Positions 23,370-35,127 of a stretch of 64,000 bases of DNA are shown here, one piece after another (the first letter of the stretch is position 1; the number at the start of each line of letters is the position of its first letter). The translations under genes were made by a program, and so were the position numbers. This stretch comes from Tachypleus tridentatus (Eukaryota; Arthropoda; Merostomata; Xiphosura; Limulidae): the NCBI RefSeq assembly GCF_004210375.1, contig NC_134829.1, positions 57,652,107-57,716,106 of the forward strand, read 5' to 3'. The notes under the pieces are model-generated. The model ran no database searches. It was given only the letters and a program-made list of their open reading frames with translations, and was not told the DNA's origin.

Positions 23370-26300
23370 ATGGTATATTTACTAGGGGTGGGAGTTTTGA
23401 ATTGTAATGGGTTGCGTAATGTTAGTAAGCTGGCTTATTACCTGGATTACTTTGTTACTAATTTTGATGTTGTTTGTTTACAGGAAACGTTTTCACTGAT
23501 AACTTTTATGATGTCGTTCTGAAATTTTGGCCAGGTGTAGTTTTTTTTAATAATTCTACTTCTGGCCGACAAGGGGTTGCCATCTTGGTACAGCAGTTTT
23601 TGTGTGATAATGTTACATTCGTTTCTTCTGATGGGGTGGGTAGGGTTCTGACAGTCAAATTCAGTTTCGAGTCTTTGTCTTATCTGTTATCATCTGTGTA
23701 CGCTCCTCGCGATATCTCCGAGCGACGGGAATTTTTCCAAAACTTGGAGTATTGTTTGGATGGTTGCACGGGATTGCTTGTTGTGGGAGATTTTAATTGT
23801 GTGGTGGATGTGGCACGCGATCGATTTCCGGTCCGTTTCTACCGTGACGCCAGCCGTTCGGCTTTTGTACAGTTTCTTAATAGGTTTGACTTACTTGATG
23901 CGCATTCACTCATATCTCCGACTACACCTGGTTTCATATGGAAGCGTTTTGTTAATGGTGAGATGATGTCGTCTCGTATTGATAGGGTTTTGCTTTCTTC
24001 TACCTTGCAGGGGACTGTCCAACGTTTCCGTACGTTGTGGTTTCCTGCTACAGATCACGCTTTATTGGGCTTCGACCTTACTCTGCGACCAATTGTCAGA
24101 GGACCTAATTTCTGGCACTTCAATAACCAGTTATTGAGGGATGCCGAATATGTGAAAGCCATTAAGCTGTTGATCGCCAGAAGTCGTAGTTGGTCAGTCT
24201 ATGGGACTGATAAAATTAAGTGGTATGAACAATTGAAATGCGCGTTCCGTTTACTTACCGAGCGTTATTCGATTCTTCGTGCGCGGGCATCCCGTTCTCG
24301 CAAATGTCAGCTTGAGTCGTCCATCAATCGTGAGCTTCGAAAACTGTCCCGTTTCCCTGGTAGGTCTAAGGTCAAATTGTATGAACTTGAAGATGCATTG
24401 GAGACTTTGGATCACGATACCATAGAGGGGGGCGAGGATTCGATCTCATGTTCGTTGGTTTGAGGAGGGTGAGAGATCTACGTCTTACTTTCTTCGTATG
24501 GAAAAGGTCCGTCAAAGCAGAATTGAGTTTCGATCCATGCTCACTGATAGGGGTGTGGAGATGTCCGGTGTGGAAGATATAGCTGCTGTTTTACATCAGT
24601 ATTATTCCGCACTGTACTCTAAGGATATCGTTCTGCAGGCAGACATAGATTTAGTTCTCTCATTTGTTGATCGAACTCTTTCCAGTGAACAAGCTAATAT
24701 TTGTGATGCTCCATTCACGGTTCCGGAAGTTCTCGCTGCTCTAGACAGTTTACCGCTGGGCAAATCTCCTGGTTTGGATGGTTTAACCTCCGAATTTTAC
24801 AAATATTTTCTCCCTCTTTTTGTTGACGACTTTTTATCTGTCTTGTCTCAACTGTTCCACTCTCCACAGTTGCTCCGTACAATGTGTTCTGGGGTAATTG
24901 TTCCTATCCCGAAAGGCGGGGATCGACGGTTGGCGGCTAACAGCCGGCCTTTGACATTGCTTTGTACTGACTATAAGCTTTTGGCCAAAGTGCTGGCTCG
25001 TCGCCTTTCGTCTGTGATCTCCAGTTTAGTTTCAGATGACCAATCCGGGTGTATACCTGGACGGGACGTTGCTGATACTCCGTTAACACTCGTTTTGCTA
25101 TTGCAGTCTTTAGCACGTACCGGCCAGGGTGGAATCTTTTTTGAAGCTCGATCAGATGCAAGCCTTTGATCGGGTGGCCTATGACTATCTATTTCAACTT
25201 CTTCTGCGTATGGGTTTTGGTTCTACTTTTGTTCATTGGGTTCGTCTTTGCTATACTTCTATTTCTAGTTGTGTAAAGTTTAATGGATTTCTCACTAATG
25301 ATTTTGCTATTACTCGGGGTATTCGTCAAGGATGCCCTATGTCTGCTCTCCTTTACGTTCTCAGTGTCGAACCGTTACGAAATATGTTAGTTCTTAATGT
25401 TCATATTACTGGTATTGGTGGTGATGTGTTACTCACCACGCCTTCACTTACTTATCAGCATGCTGATGATACCACCTTAACCTTACGAGACGCCGAATCT
25501 TTGCCGCATGTGTTGGATGTCTGCCAAACTTTTGGCAAAGCTACTGGTGGGAAGATCAACTGGACCAAGAGTCAGGGTTTGTGGGTTGGGTGTTTGGCCT
25601 CTTCTGCAGACTTCGTCCTTGGTGAGTTGAGAATTTCCCAGGATCCTATTCGGATTTTGGGAATAGTTTTCCACTCTAATTTCGATGTCATGCTGCAAGA
25701 TACGTGGCAGGGTGTATTGCGCAGGGTATCTCGTGTCTTGGTGTCGTGGCGATTTCGTTCTTTGTCGCTAAAGGGTAAATCTCTTGTGGTGAACTCCTTG
25801 GTGGCATCGGTGTTATGGTACCCGTTGAATATACTCCCGTTGGCAAGACAGTTTGAGGCTCGATTTCGCAAATGTATACTGGATTTTATTTGGCGGGGAG
25901 GTATACATAAAGTGGCATACGGTATTCTGATTCGGAGTTATGATTGTGGAGGTATCAACTTGGTTGATGTTAATACTCGTAAACTCGCATTCCGTTTGAA
26001 GTTGTTGCAGCGTTGTTTGGATGCTTCTTGTCCTTCCACCTTGCGACAACTTCTTTCTGGATTTTTTCTTGTTATGGTAATCTCTCTTTGGGCTTTCGGA
26101 TTCTTCAATGCCGTATTTTGCCACGTTTTGTGAAATCGTTACCTTTCTATATTCAGGAAATGTTTCATGCCTGGAAGGTTCTTCTTGGGGATAAAGGGAT
26201 TGTCCCAGCTCCTCTTTCCCCACAAATTTTTGATGAACCTTTGTTTTTCAATCCGGCTATTGTTGATGTTCGCCACCGAACATTTCATTTTCCTGAATTT

Positions 26301-27239
26301 ATTAACACAGGTTTGGTTCAGGTCCGCCATTTAATGTACGAAGTGCTCCCTGCTTTTCTTCCGGTGGGGGCAGTGATTGAAATGTGTACGGACGCTGACC
26401 CGTTGGCCAATGCCCGCACAATTTTTCACATTTTCATATGCTCAAGGAGGCGTTGCCTGTGGAGTGGTTGCCGATTTTGTCTACCCAGCCGGCTCCTCTT
26501 CCGTCGTCCACATGTGTTGTGGATTTATATTTTCTGGACCACTCCGATAATCGAGTTCATTTTCAAGGTTTATCTGTGCGGCAACTGGAGGGACATTTAC
26601 AGTTTTCACTCGCTACTAATTTCCCTGCTCCATTCTACTGGATGGATATTGTTCCTCCTGGAGACTGGAAACCCATTCGTAAAAACGCTTATTCTTCTTT
26701 TGTGGGTTTTTTTTGTTTGCGATGTGGATTATTTACTCTGGTTGCGGGCGTTTACCACTAATGTCAAGCTGATACACATGGACAGACATCCCACAGGGTT
26801 GTGCATTTTCTGTTCCCAGGCGCCGGAAACCATAGACCATCTGTTTTTCCAATGTTCTTTTGTACAGCCCTTGTGGTCATATGTATATAAATTATTGGCA
26901 TTTTATCTTGGATGTCCCATATCAAACTGGGTATGGAGGAGATGCCTCTTAGTGGGATCTCATCCTTCGTTACTCAGGACATGCTGGAACATATTCCGTA
27001 TGATTACTAGTTTGTCACGTCAGGTTATATGTTCTACTCGTTCAGTTTCTTTGGCACGAAATCGCGTCATTCATTTAATTTCCATGTTTAAAGTGCGTGT
27101 ACGTAGACATATTCATCTCCATCATCAGCGATCATTGTTACATGACTTATTAAATGTGTTTTATTCTGTGTATTCTTATGTTGGTAGCTTGGTAACCCAA
27201 GGTGCCCAAGGTTATTTCTTGTGTACGTTGCTAAGATAA
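23370..27239 (+). pseudogene. LINE C ORF2 (endonuclease-reverse transcriptase), several frameshifts
   Basis: Begins at ATG 23370, 160 bp after ORF1. The domain order is: AP-like endonuclease 23385-24090 (NCNGLRN, QET, VYAP, GDFN, SRIDRVLL, TDHALLGF); linker; RT about 24740-25900 (KSPGLDG, PIPKG, PGRDVAD, LDQMQAFDRV, RGIRQGCPMSALLY, HADDTTL, GGKINWTKS, LGIVFHS); thumb; C-terminal CCHC about 26790-26870. Frames change near 23490, 24440, 25130, 26065 and 26720, mostly at homopolymers. The usual length is ~1,290 codons. It would cut the tRNA-Val gene and prime reverse transcription there. Confidence 0.88.
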
Positions 27240-27517
27240 GTTGTTATTTCGTTATATTTTTGTTACCAATGAAAGGTCCATTGGTTTCTTGTTTTGTTAA
27301 TGTTCACTATAATGTTTGTTGGATTGCCTGCTGTTCCAATTTCCTCTTTTATTTATTTTTCCTTAATTTTATTAACTTTGTGGTAATTTTCAGCATGGTA
27401 ATCTTTAGAGTTATTGTTACATGCTAATTCATTAACTTGTGTTTTATTTGTTGTATTTCTGTGTATACCCCCTCGTTGAGGTGGGATAAATAAAGAGAAA
27501 AAAAAACACAAGAACAA

Positions 27518-27565
27518 CATCCGCTAACACGCGGAATGTCCCAGGTTCGATCCCTGGCAGGAACA
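27518..27565 (+). pseudogene. tRNA-Val(AAC) stub downstream of LINE C
   Basis: C25 to discriminator, 48 nt because one C of the anticodon stem is missing. The variable loop reads ATGTC and an acceptor base is changed (CAGGAAC). The 45T change is shared with the 5' flanking tRNA of LINE E (61230-61302). Confidence 0.85.
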
Positions 27566-29375
27566 TTTTATTATTTTAAACCATTCGTTTTCTTTCAAAT
27601 CGGATGGTGAGAAAGTGGATCGATATTTTCTTCATAATATCTGGGTCAGAGTGTGAGACGGATGAGAGATATCACAGAAGTTACCGAGTTTCCCCTACAC
27701 TTGTAACCACTTTTAGAAATACGTGTGACTGTTGTGTGATAAATCAAAACAGGAACGTTATTACTTTTGAATATAATGCGTGCACTGCTGCGACATTTGA
27801 TGTGCTGAAACGACCTTCGCGTAATCATGTCACGTTCGACGAAGTATCTGACCAGCAGGTTACAACTCTTGGATAGAATGGGTTTATGAGTTTTATTTTT
27901 CTTAAACGCGTGAATAGTTAGAAACGTCGATGCACGCGACCTTATTTCAAGATAAGTTAACGTACTTGCCAGGTTGTACAGGTAATATCTAGAGATCACG
28001 ACTCCGTCAGTGTGTGTTGAGAACAACTCTTCATGCTGTGACAACTAATCACACTACATGTTTCATTCTTTAACCTATTCTTTTAAATTCCGGTCAGAAC
28101 TATTGGATGGTTATGTGCGTTATCATCTCCAACTTATCAGTGACGGAAAAGAGGAAAGGCAATTCTACAACATCATTCACCACCAACTATTTGATGTACT
28201 TAATTTTTACCGAACAATGAAATTTTCGATCATATCCTAACTCCTTCTACGTCTGAAAATGATTACATGTTACTTCATTTGAATTGGGAATACACGCCCC
28301 TCAGAGAGCGACTCAAATGTCCTTACCACCATGTCTAGCCAATCTGAAGAAGAGAAGTAGCGTCCTCCTATAGACAGCATTGTTTTCTTCAAGACTCCTT
28401 GTTCTATTTATCCATTTTTGTCTGATTTCTTTATTTTTATAACATTTCTTCACTTAGTAAAGATGTTTTACGATGCTTAATGTCTTCTGGTCATGATCGA
28501 TTCTCCTGTTTTACGTACTTATTAAAAAAATTGTATTTAGTTCACTTGAATATAGTACAGACTAGACAGGTAAAATGAAATTACGATGCCAAGACCGGAG
28601 AATATTTGTTATTCTGAAGTGTTTCTAGGTGCAGCTGGTTCATGTAAACGTTTTTCTTAAACAAGAATTCTTTGTTTTGGTAATGGCATTTTGAACGTGA
28701 AGAACGATGTGTTACATAGAGAGAGGACGATATTCTCGAAAATTAGATGGTTTCCGAAAAGAGATGTTGCATAACAGATAAGACATCTTCTGTACATTGG
28801 GCTTTATTCCACCGCTGTGATCTCCTACAACCCACAACTGTCAACGTACTATTACAACTAAAGCGTGTTTGGACAAGGTTATCATTTTAGGAGTTTGAGA
28901 GTCACCATGCAACTTTGTCGTATTGAACACCTTAAACAAGTTTTGTGTGACAAGAAAACATCGGCTAGAGTGAAATCCCAGAATTGGTCACAAAATAACG
29001 AATATTAAATATTATTTAAGACGAACCCTAATTTTGTTAATGGAATTTAATAGACGTATAAAATCGCTTATTACGTTATCGTTTAATAATTCTGATAAAA
29101 GAATTAAAGCCATGAAAATGTTCTGTTCAGTTTTTGATAGAAAGAGAAAAGACTGAGGAAAGAAAACTTTGCGTTTTGCACGTTTGAAAGCAATTAAACG
29201 AGGTGTGAAAACGTTTGATACTGTGGGCTCGATAAAGTCGTTGAAAGACACGTTAGCACATTGGAAAAATTCTTTTGGCATTGGTAGACAAAGGAGAGTG
29301 TTATATTATTTAAAGTTAAAGGTTAAACTGTCATTATACTTGTGTTTGTTTACACTGCGAAATAAAAATTTTGGA
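27518..29375 (+). repeat. Isolated, moderately diverged tRNA-array unit
   Basis: The spacer aligns to the array unit over its whole length, with more substitutions and a short deletion (about 28626) than central units. It carries right-edge variants also seen at 14-20 kb. It ends at unit sequence gaaataaaaattttggaacg, about 45 bp before the next tRNA would start, where LINE D begins. Confidence 0.92.
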
Positions 29376-31379
29376 ACGGTTCCGATTCTTTGCCACACGT
29401 TTTGCATGTTTGTAGTATTTTGGTCGGGCTTCGGGTGGTAGGATTAATTGGACAAAGAGTCAAGTTCTCTGAGTTGGGAGCTTGGTCTCTTCTGATGAGT
29501 ATGTCCTAGGAGAGTTGAAAATTGCCCAGGTTCCTATTCGGATTTTGGGTATTGTTTTCATTTTTAATACGATGTTATGCTGCAGGATAAGTGGCAGCGA
29601 GTTTTGTGCAAAGTCTCTAGTATTCTGGTCTCTTGGCGATATCGTTCCCTGTCTCTTAAGGGTAAATCTATCGTGGTGAATGCTTTGTTGGCGTTAGTTT
29701 TGTGGTATTCATTGCACATCCTCCCATTGCCACAGCAGTTTGAAGCTCGGTTTCGTCAATGTGTATTAGATTTCGTGTAACGGGGTGATATTCACAAGGT
29801 TGGTTATTGATCTTGACCAAGAATTTTTATGGTAGGGGTATCAATTTGTAGATATTCACGTTCGTAAACTTGTTTTCGCTTGAAATTGCTGCAGAGATGT
29901 TTGATGGTTCTTGTCCGTCGCCTTTGTGGCAACTTCTTTTAGGTTTTTCTCTTGTTGTGGTGAACTCGCATTGGGATTTCGAGCCTTCAATGCCGGATTT
30001 TGCCGAGTTATGTGAAGGTCTTACCAATGTTTATTCAGAATATGTTTCATGCATGGAAGGTACTACTTAGGGATAAAGGGCTTGACCCTGTTTCTCTTCA
30101 TCAGATGTTTTCGACGAACCATTGTTTCTAAATCTTGTTCTTGTTGATGCTCGGTCACACACGTTTTATTTTCCTGAATTTATTAAAGCAGGATTGGTCC
30201 TTGTGCGACACTTATTGTATGAAGTGCTCTCAGGATTTCTCCCTGTGGAGACAGTTGTTGAAATGTTTATTGATGTCGATATGTCGTAGAATGTCAATAT
30301 CATTTTTTCACATCTCACTTCCTTGACGGTTGCATTGCCTGAAGATTGGCTGGCACTCACGTCTACTCAGCCAGCTCCACTGTCTTCGATACAGTGTGAA
30401 ATAGACTTGTACTTTGTGGACTCTTCTGATCAACGGGTCCATTTTAGGGATTAACCTGTTATTTGAATTGTTCACTTGCTCATCATGTCTCTGCTCCATC
30501 TTTTGGGGAATATTGTTCCTCCAGACGATTGGACACTTATTCACAAATCTACCTTTTCATCGTTTGTGGGTTTTGATGTCCGTACCGTGGATTATTTGTT
30601 ATGGTTGCGAGCGGTGACTACTAGTGTTAAGTTGGTACATATGGATAGGCATCCCACGGGGTTGTGCACGTTTTGTTCACTAACGCGGAAAACCATTGAC
30701 CATCTGTTTTTCATGTGTGCTTCTGTCCAGCCCATGTGGTCCTATGTGATATGCTTTACTGGAATTTTAGTTTGATGTCCTATCTCCAACTGGGTTAGAG
30801 GAGATGCCAGTTAGTGGGATCTCATCCTCTCTTACCTGGCCGATGTTTGAATATTTTTCACTTATTAACTAGTTTTGCGCGGCTTGTTATCCAATTTACG
30901 AGGTCTGTTCAGTTAGCACGCAATCGCAAACTTCATTCAATTTCGTTCTATAAAGTGCGTTTACGCAAACATATTCATTTACATCATCATAGATGTGTGT
31001 TACATGACTCGTTAAGTGTCTTTTATTCTTTGTATCACTATAACGGTAGGTTGGTTACACAGAGGGTACACGGATACCTGTCATGTGCTTTGTTAAGATA
31101 AGATGCGTTCTTTTTTACAATTGAGTTTTATTTTTTATCACAGGGTTCCATTCTTTTCTTTGTTTTATTAATGTTTTTCGTGTAATTTGATTTAGATACT
31201 TACCGCTAACTATTACTTTTATATTTTCTAACACATTTTATACCTTTTGTTGTAATTTTAGCAAGTTGGTATCCTGCAATGTTTTCTTTCCATATGCTAA
31301 TTATTTAACTGGTGTTTCATTTGATGTACTTTTGTTTTTAACCCCTTCTTTCAGGTGCGCTGAATAAAGCGAAAAAAAA
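29376..31379 (+). mobile_element. LINE copy D, old 5'-truncated relative of the Tx1-like element
   Basis: The copy is clearly diverged from A, B, C and E but collinear with C from the RT region just after ADDTTL to the tail. The tail ends with a changed hairpin region, AATAAA and poly(A), then tRNA C25. It represents an older subfamily or an old copy that used the same tRNA-Val site. The tRNA 5' part and about 45 bp of its flank are absent at the left junction, as at copy B. Confidence 0.88.
29380..31101 (+). pseudogene. ORF2 remnant of LINE copy D
   Basis: Segments 29577-29780, 30476-30775 and 30814-31101 translate to diverged equivalents of ORF2, including LLWLRAVTTSVKLVHMDRHP, the CTFC...KTIDHLFFMC zinc motif and the RNRKLHSI region. 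There are many stops and frame changes. No RT catalytic motif is present because the truncation is downstream of it. Confidence 0.82.
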
Positions 31380-31428
31380 CATCCAACTAACACGTGGAAA
31401 GTCCCAGGTTCGATCCCTGGCAGGCACA
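31380..31428 (+). pseudogene. tRNA-Val(AAC) stub downstream of LINE D
   Basis: C25 to discriminator, with changes in the anticodon stem (TCCAA/CGTGG area) but intact T arm, B box and acceptor 3' strand. It is followed by ATTCG in place of ATTTT, so the terminator has decayed. Confidence 0.82.
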
Positions 31429-31560
31429 TTCGTATTTCTTAAATTATTTGTTTTCTTTTAAATCAGTTGGTAAGAGCGTGGAACGAGGTTTTGTTCATAA
31501 TATCAGTGACACAGCGTGAGACGACTGTGAGTTATCACACGATTTACCGAGTTTCTCCTA
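31380..31560 (+). repeat. Left part of an old tRNA-array unit
   Basis: Diverged but collinear with the first ~180 bp of the array unit (for example agagcgtggaacgaggtttt against gagaacgtggaacgatattt). It ends at accgagtttctcctat, the target duplication of the Penelope-like element. Confidence 0.85.
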
Positions 31561-32429
31561 TTTATATGCAAAAACAGCTCGTTTGGGCTGAGAAAACACT
31601 TTTACATAGAAGAGCGAACAACGTTTCGACCTTCTTCGGTCATCGTCAGGTTCACAAAGAAAGAGGTAACTGACCGGAAGCTGACCACATGTTTGAAAGG
31701 GGTTGTGTAACTGTGTGTCGAAATGTAGAGGGCGGTATTAGATGTTTGAATATATAATTTTATTTATTTTATTAATATAGGTATAAAGGCGTTCCTTTAT
31801 ATTGGTTTATTTTGGGTTTAAGTTGTTGTATAAGTAAGGATTCTTTAATTTTGCGTTTGTTTATGTTTGTTCCTTTATTTAGTATTTGAGTGTTTTCTAT
31901 GGTTATGTTGTGTTTATTTGACTTGCAGTGTTCGAAAACGTGTGAAGGTGACTTTTTATGTTCTTTGAATCTGGTTTCCATTTTCTACTTGTTTCTTCAA
32001 TATAGAAGTCGTGGCAGTTATCACATTGTATTTTATAAATAATGTTGGTGTGGTGTTTGTCAGTGTAGTTTTTTACATAGTATAGACCTCAGTTTTGTGC
32101 CGGGTTTTTGAATATATTTGGTATTAATTGGAATGTCATATTTTGTTACTAGTTTTTGCCAAATGTTGGTTATTTGTTTGCTGATGTCAGGAATGTATGG
32201 TATACAGGAGTATATGGTTTCGTGGTTTTTTGATTCGTGAGCTGTATTTACTTTAGTTGGTTGATTTTGCTTTCTGTCTAGGTGTGTGCGTATAATGTTT
32301 TCTACGGTTTGTGGAGGAAACTTATTGATGTTGATGAAGTATTGTTTTATTTTGTCTAATTCATCGTTAATTTTATCTGGTGAGCATAGTTTTATGGCTG
32401 TGTTTATTTGGTTTCTTAGTATGTTGAGT
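31561..32429 (-). repeat. Left inverted arm of the Penelope-like element
   Basis: Reverse-complement match to 34233-35100, including the C-terminal coding segment (METRFKEHKKSPSHVF...) at 31772-31981. Arm divergence is low, with only scattered differences. Confidence 0.9.
31616..31653 (-). ncRNA. Hammerhead-like ribozyme motif, left arm
   Basis: On the minus strand the order is GAAC, CTGACGA, a GACC/GGTC hairpin, GAAAC, GTT, GTTC. This is the CUGANGA...GAAA hammerhead core with a 4-bp stem II and a GAAC/GTTC stem I. The very short stem III is self-complementary (ACGT), as reported for Penelope-like elements. Cleavage activity is inferred only. Confidence 0.6.
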
Positions 32430-32830
32430 TGGTTTCTTAGTATATTCTGTAAATTTTGGATAATGTTTGTGTATGTATTAAATTTTTTTGAAAGTTTTAC
32501 CTTTACAAAATTAGGGTTAGTTGTTCTTTTCTACATTGTTAAATAAAATATTTTTTTTTACAGAAAACGTTTACAGAAAAGTTTTTACAGAAAAAACTAC
32601 TGAAAGCCATGTTGAACACAAAATACAAAGAACTACATGACTTATAAAAACAAAAAATGAATCTAGACCATCAACTGGCATGCTGCATTAAACCAGAGAT
32701 TTACGGACTTATACAACAAAACATAAACCAAATCAATACTTAAAACGACAGAGACAAAAAGATCTGCCACAACAAAAAACTAGAAAAACTAAGATGCAAA
32801 CAACAGAAAAGACACCAAAACGACAAACCG

Positions 32831-34888
32831 TTGACTAACCTCATAATTAACAGATCCGACCGTCAATTAAACACAGACGAGAAACAACTACTTAACAAAG
32901 GACTCAACTTCGCTATAGCACCTAGGTACATTCCAACCATAGAAATCAAAACATGTTTAGAAGACCTAGCCAGGAGACTTGTGATACTTTCTACAGAGAA
33001 CAAAAACAATGAAACAACCAAAAACAAGCAACAAAAAGAAGACAACTTAGATAATTTTATTGACATCCAACAGCCAAACTTCCCAGGTAAAATTACAAAT
33101 TTATATTTTCCAGAAACACCTAAAACAACATCTTAAACGATTTTTCAAAGAATTTTCTCACAAAACCATCAACATAATTTCACAAAACAGAAAACTGAAA
33201 ACAACCTTACAAAAAGAGACATTAATTGCATTAAAAACCTAAAACAAGACAAAAACATAACAATTCTAAAAGCAGATAAAGGTAACGCTATAGTCATAAT
33301 GAACACGAATGAATACATCCAAAAAATGAATAACATCCTATTAGACACGAACAAATTTAAACCAATACACACAAATCCAACAAAGACACACGAGACGCAA
33401 CTGAACAAATTACTACTACAAATGAAAAAAGCCAACACAATTTCACAAACACTTTATTCCTACCTACGTAAAACCGACTCACGCACACCGCAAATATACG
33501 GCATCCCCAAACCTCATAAACCAGATTGCCCATTACGACTAATAATGTCCACATATGAATCGTTTAATTACAACCTTGGTAAATACATAGCATGGGCATT
33601 CTCCAAATATGTAACATCAGCCAGCTCATTTATCAAAGACTCTTTTAATTTCAAGTCTAATCTAAATCAACTTAATCATAAAGCCTTAATGGCCAGTTTC
33701 GATGTTATATCCCTCTTTACAGAAGTTCCAACCACTGAAGCCTGCAAGATAGCCTTAGAACTCTATATCCGAGACCCTAACCCAACTATAGAAATTCCCA
33801 GTAACCAGTTAGCAACCCTCATAGAATTCACCACGATAAAGACAAACTTCATGTTCAACAACCAAAACTATATACAAACAAATGGCCTAAGCATGGGCAA
33901 CCCAGTATCACCAGTTCTAGCCAATATTTTATGACACAAGTTGAAACACAAACAATTAACACAGCATTACATCCACCACTATACTGGTACAGATATGTAG
34001 ATGACACGGTTGTGGATTCAAATCTACAGAACACATACTTAATTTTTTCAATCACATTAACTCTATACATCCCAACATCAACTTCACATGTAAACAGGAA
34101 GAAAACAAACAAATATCATTTCTTAACCTCAAAATTACAAGAACTGATACACAATTTCAAACAGAAATCCACCGAAAATCACCCATACTGGACTATACAT
34201 TCCTTGGGACTCAGCACATGAAACAAAACAAAACTCAACATACTAAGAAACCAAATAAACACAGCCATAAAACTATGCTCACCAGATAAAATTAACGATG
34301 AATTAGACAAAATAAAACAATACTTCATCAACATCAATAAGTTTCCTCCACAAACCGTAGAAAACATTATACGCACACACCCAGACAGAAAGCAAAATCA
34401 ACCAACTAAAGTAAATATAGCTCACGAATCAAAAAACCACGAAACCATATACTCCTGTATACCATACATTCCTGACATCAGCAAACAAATAACCAACATT
34501 TGGCAAAAATTAGTAACAAAATATGACATTCCAATTGATACCAAATTTATTCAAAAACCCGGCACAAAACTGAGGTCTATACTATGTAAAAACTACACTG
34601 ACAAACACCACACCAACATTATTTATAAAATACAATGTGATAACTGCCACGACTTCTATATTGAGAAACAAGTAGAAAATGGAAACCAGATTCAAAGAAC
34701 ATAAAAAGTCACCTTCACACGTTTTCAAAAACTGCAAGTCAAATAAACACAACATAACCATAGAAAACACTCAAATACTAAATAAAGAAACAAACATAAA
34801 CAAACGCAAAATTAAAGAAGCCTTACTTATACAACAACTTAAACCCAAAATAAACCAATATAAAGGAACGCCTTTATACCTATATTAA
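32831..34888 (+). pseudogene. Penelope-like RT and GIY-YIG coding region, broken
   Basis: The N-terminal region has the family signature around LLNKGLNFAIAP (32905-32925). RT motifs follow: KADKGNAIVIM, PQIYGIPKPHKP, SFDVISLFTEVP, NGLSMGNPVSPVLANI and RYVDDT (about 33990). The C-terminal part has YKIQC and METRFKEHKKS, the region around the GIY-YIG endonuclease. The family copies itself by target-primed reverse transcription. The reading frame is broken and this is treated as a fossil. Confidence 0.88.
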
Positions 34889-35100
34889 TAAAATAAATAA
34901 AATTATATATTCAAACATCTAATACCGCCCTCTACATTTCGACACACAATTACACAACCCCTTTCAAACATGTGGTCAGCTTCCGGTCAGTTACCTCTTT
35001 CTTTGTGAACCTGACGATGACCGAAGAAGGTCGAAACGTTGTTCGCTCTTCTATGTAAAAGTGTTTTCTCAGCCCAAACGAGCCGTTTTTGCATATAAAT
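34233..35100 (+). repeat. Right inverted arm of the Penelope-like element
   Basis: Partner of 31561-32429. The two arms, with about 1.8 kb between them, could form a long hairpin in RNA or DNA. Confidence 0.9.
35007..35044 (+). ncRNA. Hammerhead-like ribozyme motif, right arm
   Basis: Same core as at 31616-31653, in sense orientation at the 3' side of the element. One unpaired T sits between the CUGANGA core and stem II. Confidence 0.6.
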
Positions 35101-35127
35101 TTCTCAACAAGTGGGTTTCTTGTCATC

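Larger units (their letters stand above)
21968..27517 (+). mobile_element. LINE copy C, full-length Tx1-like retrotransposon in a tRNA-Val site
   Basis: About 5.55 kb with a ~140-bp 5' UTR, ORF1, ORF2 overlapping frames, ~275-bp 3' UTR with hairpin, AATAAA and an A-rich tail. It begins GGAAAGCGCCGG directly after tRNA 3' end plus ATTT and ends at C25 of another tRNA stub. ORF2 motifs (GDFNCVVD, CTDYKLLAKVLARRL, LDQMQAFDRV, ADDTTL, GGKINWTKSQGL) fit the Tx1 clade of the L1 group better than R1, Jockey, RTE or CR1, judged from memory of family alignments. Confidence 0.92.
31561..35127 (+). mobile_element. Penelope-like element (GIY-YIG type) with inverted arms, broken
   Basis: The central plus-strand body encodes a Penelope-type RT region and a GIY-YIG-like C-terminus. 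The left ~0.86 kb is an inverted copy of the right end, the tail-to-tail layout known for this family. The 16-bp direct repeat accgagtttctcctat flanks it at 31545-31560 and 35128-35143. It lies within a decayed array unit, so it is younger than that unit. It appears non-functional, with a handful of breaks. Confidence 0.9.

Noticed and set aside
25572-25871. Minus-strand frames of 70-136 codons across LINE ORF2
   Set aside because: Antisense shadows of the RT; they repeat in copy E because the LINE is repeated.
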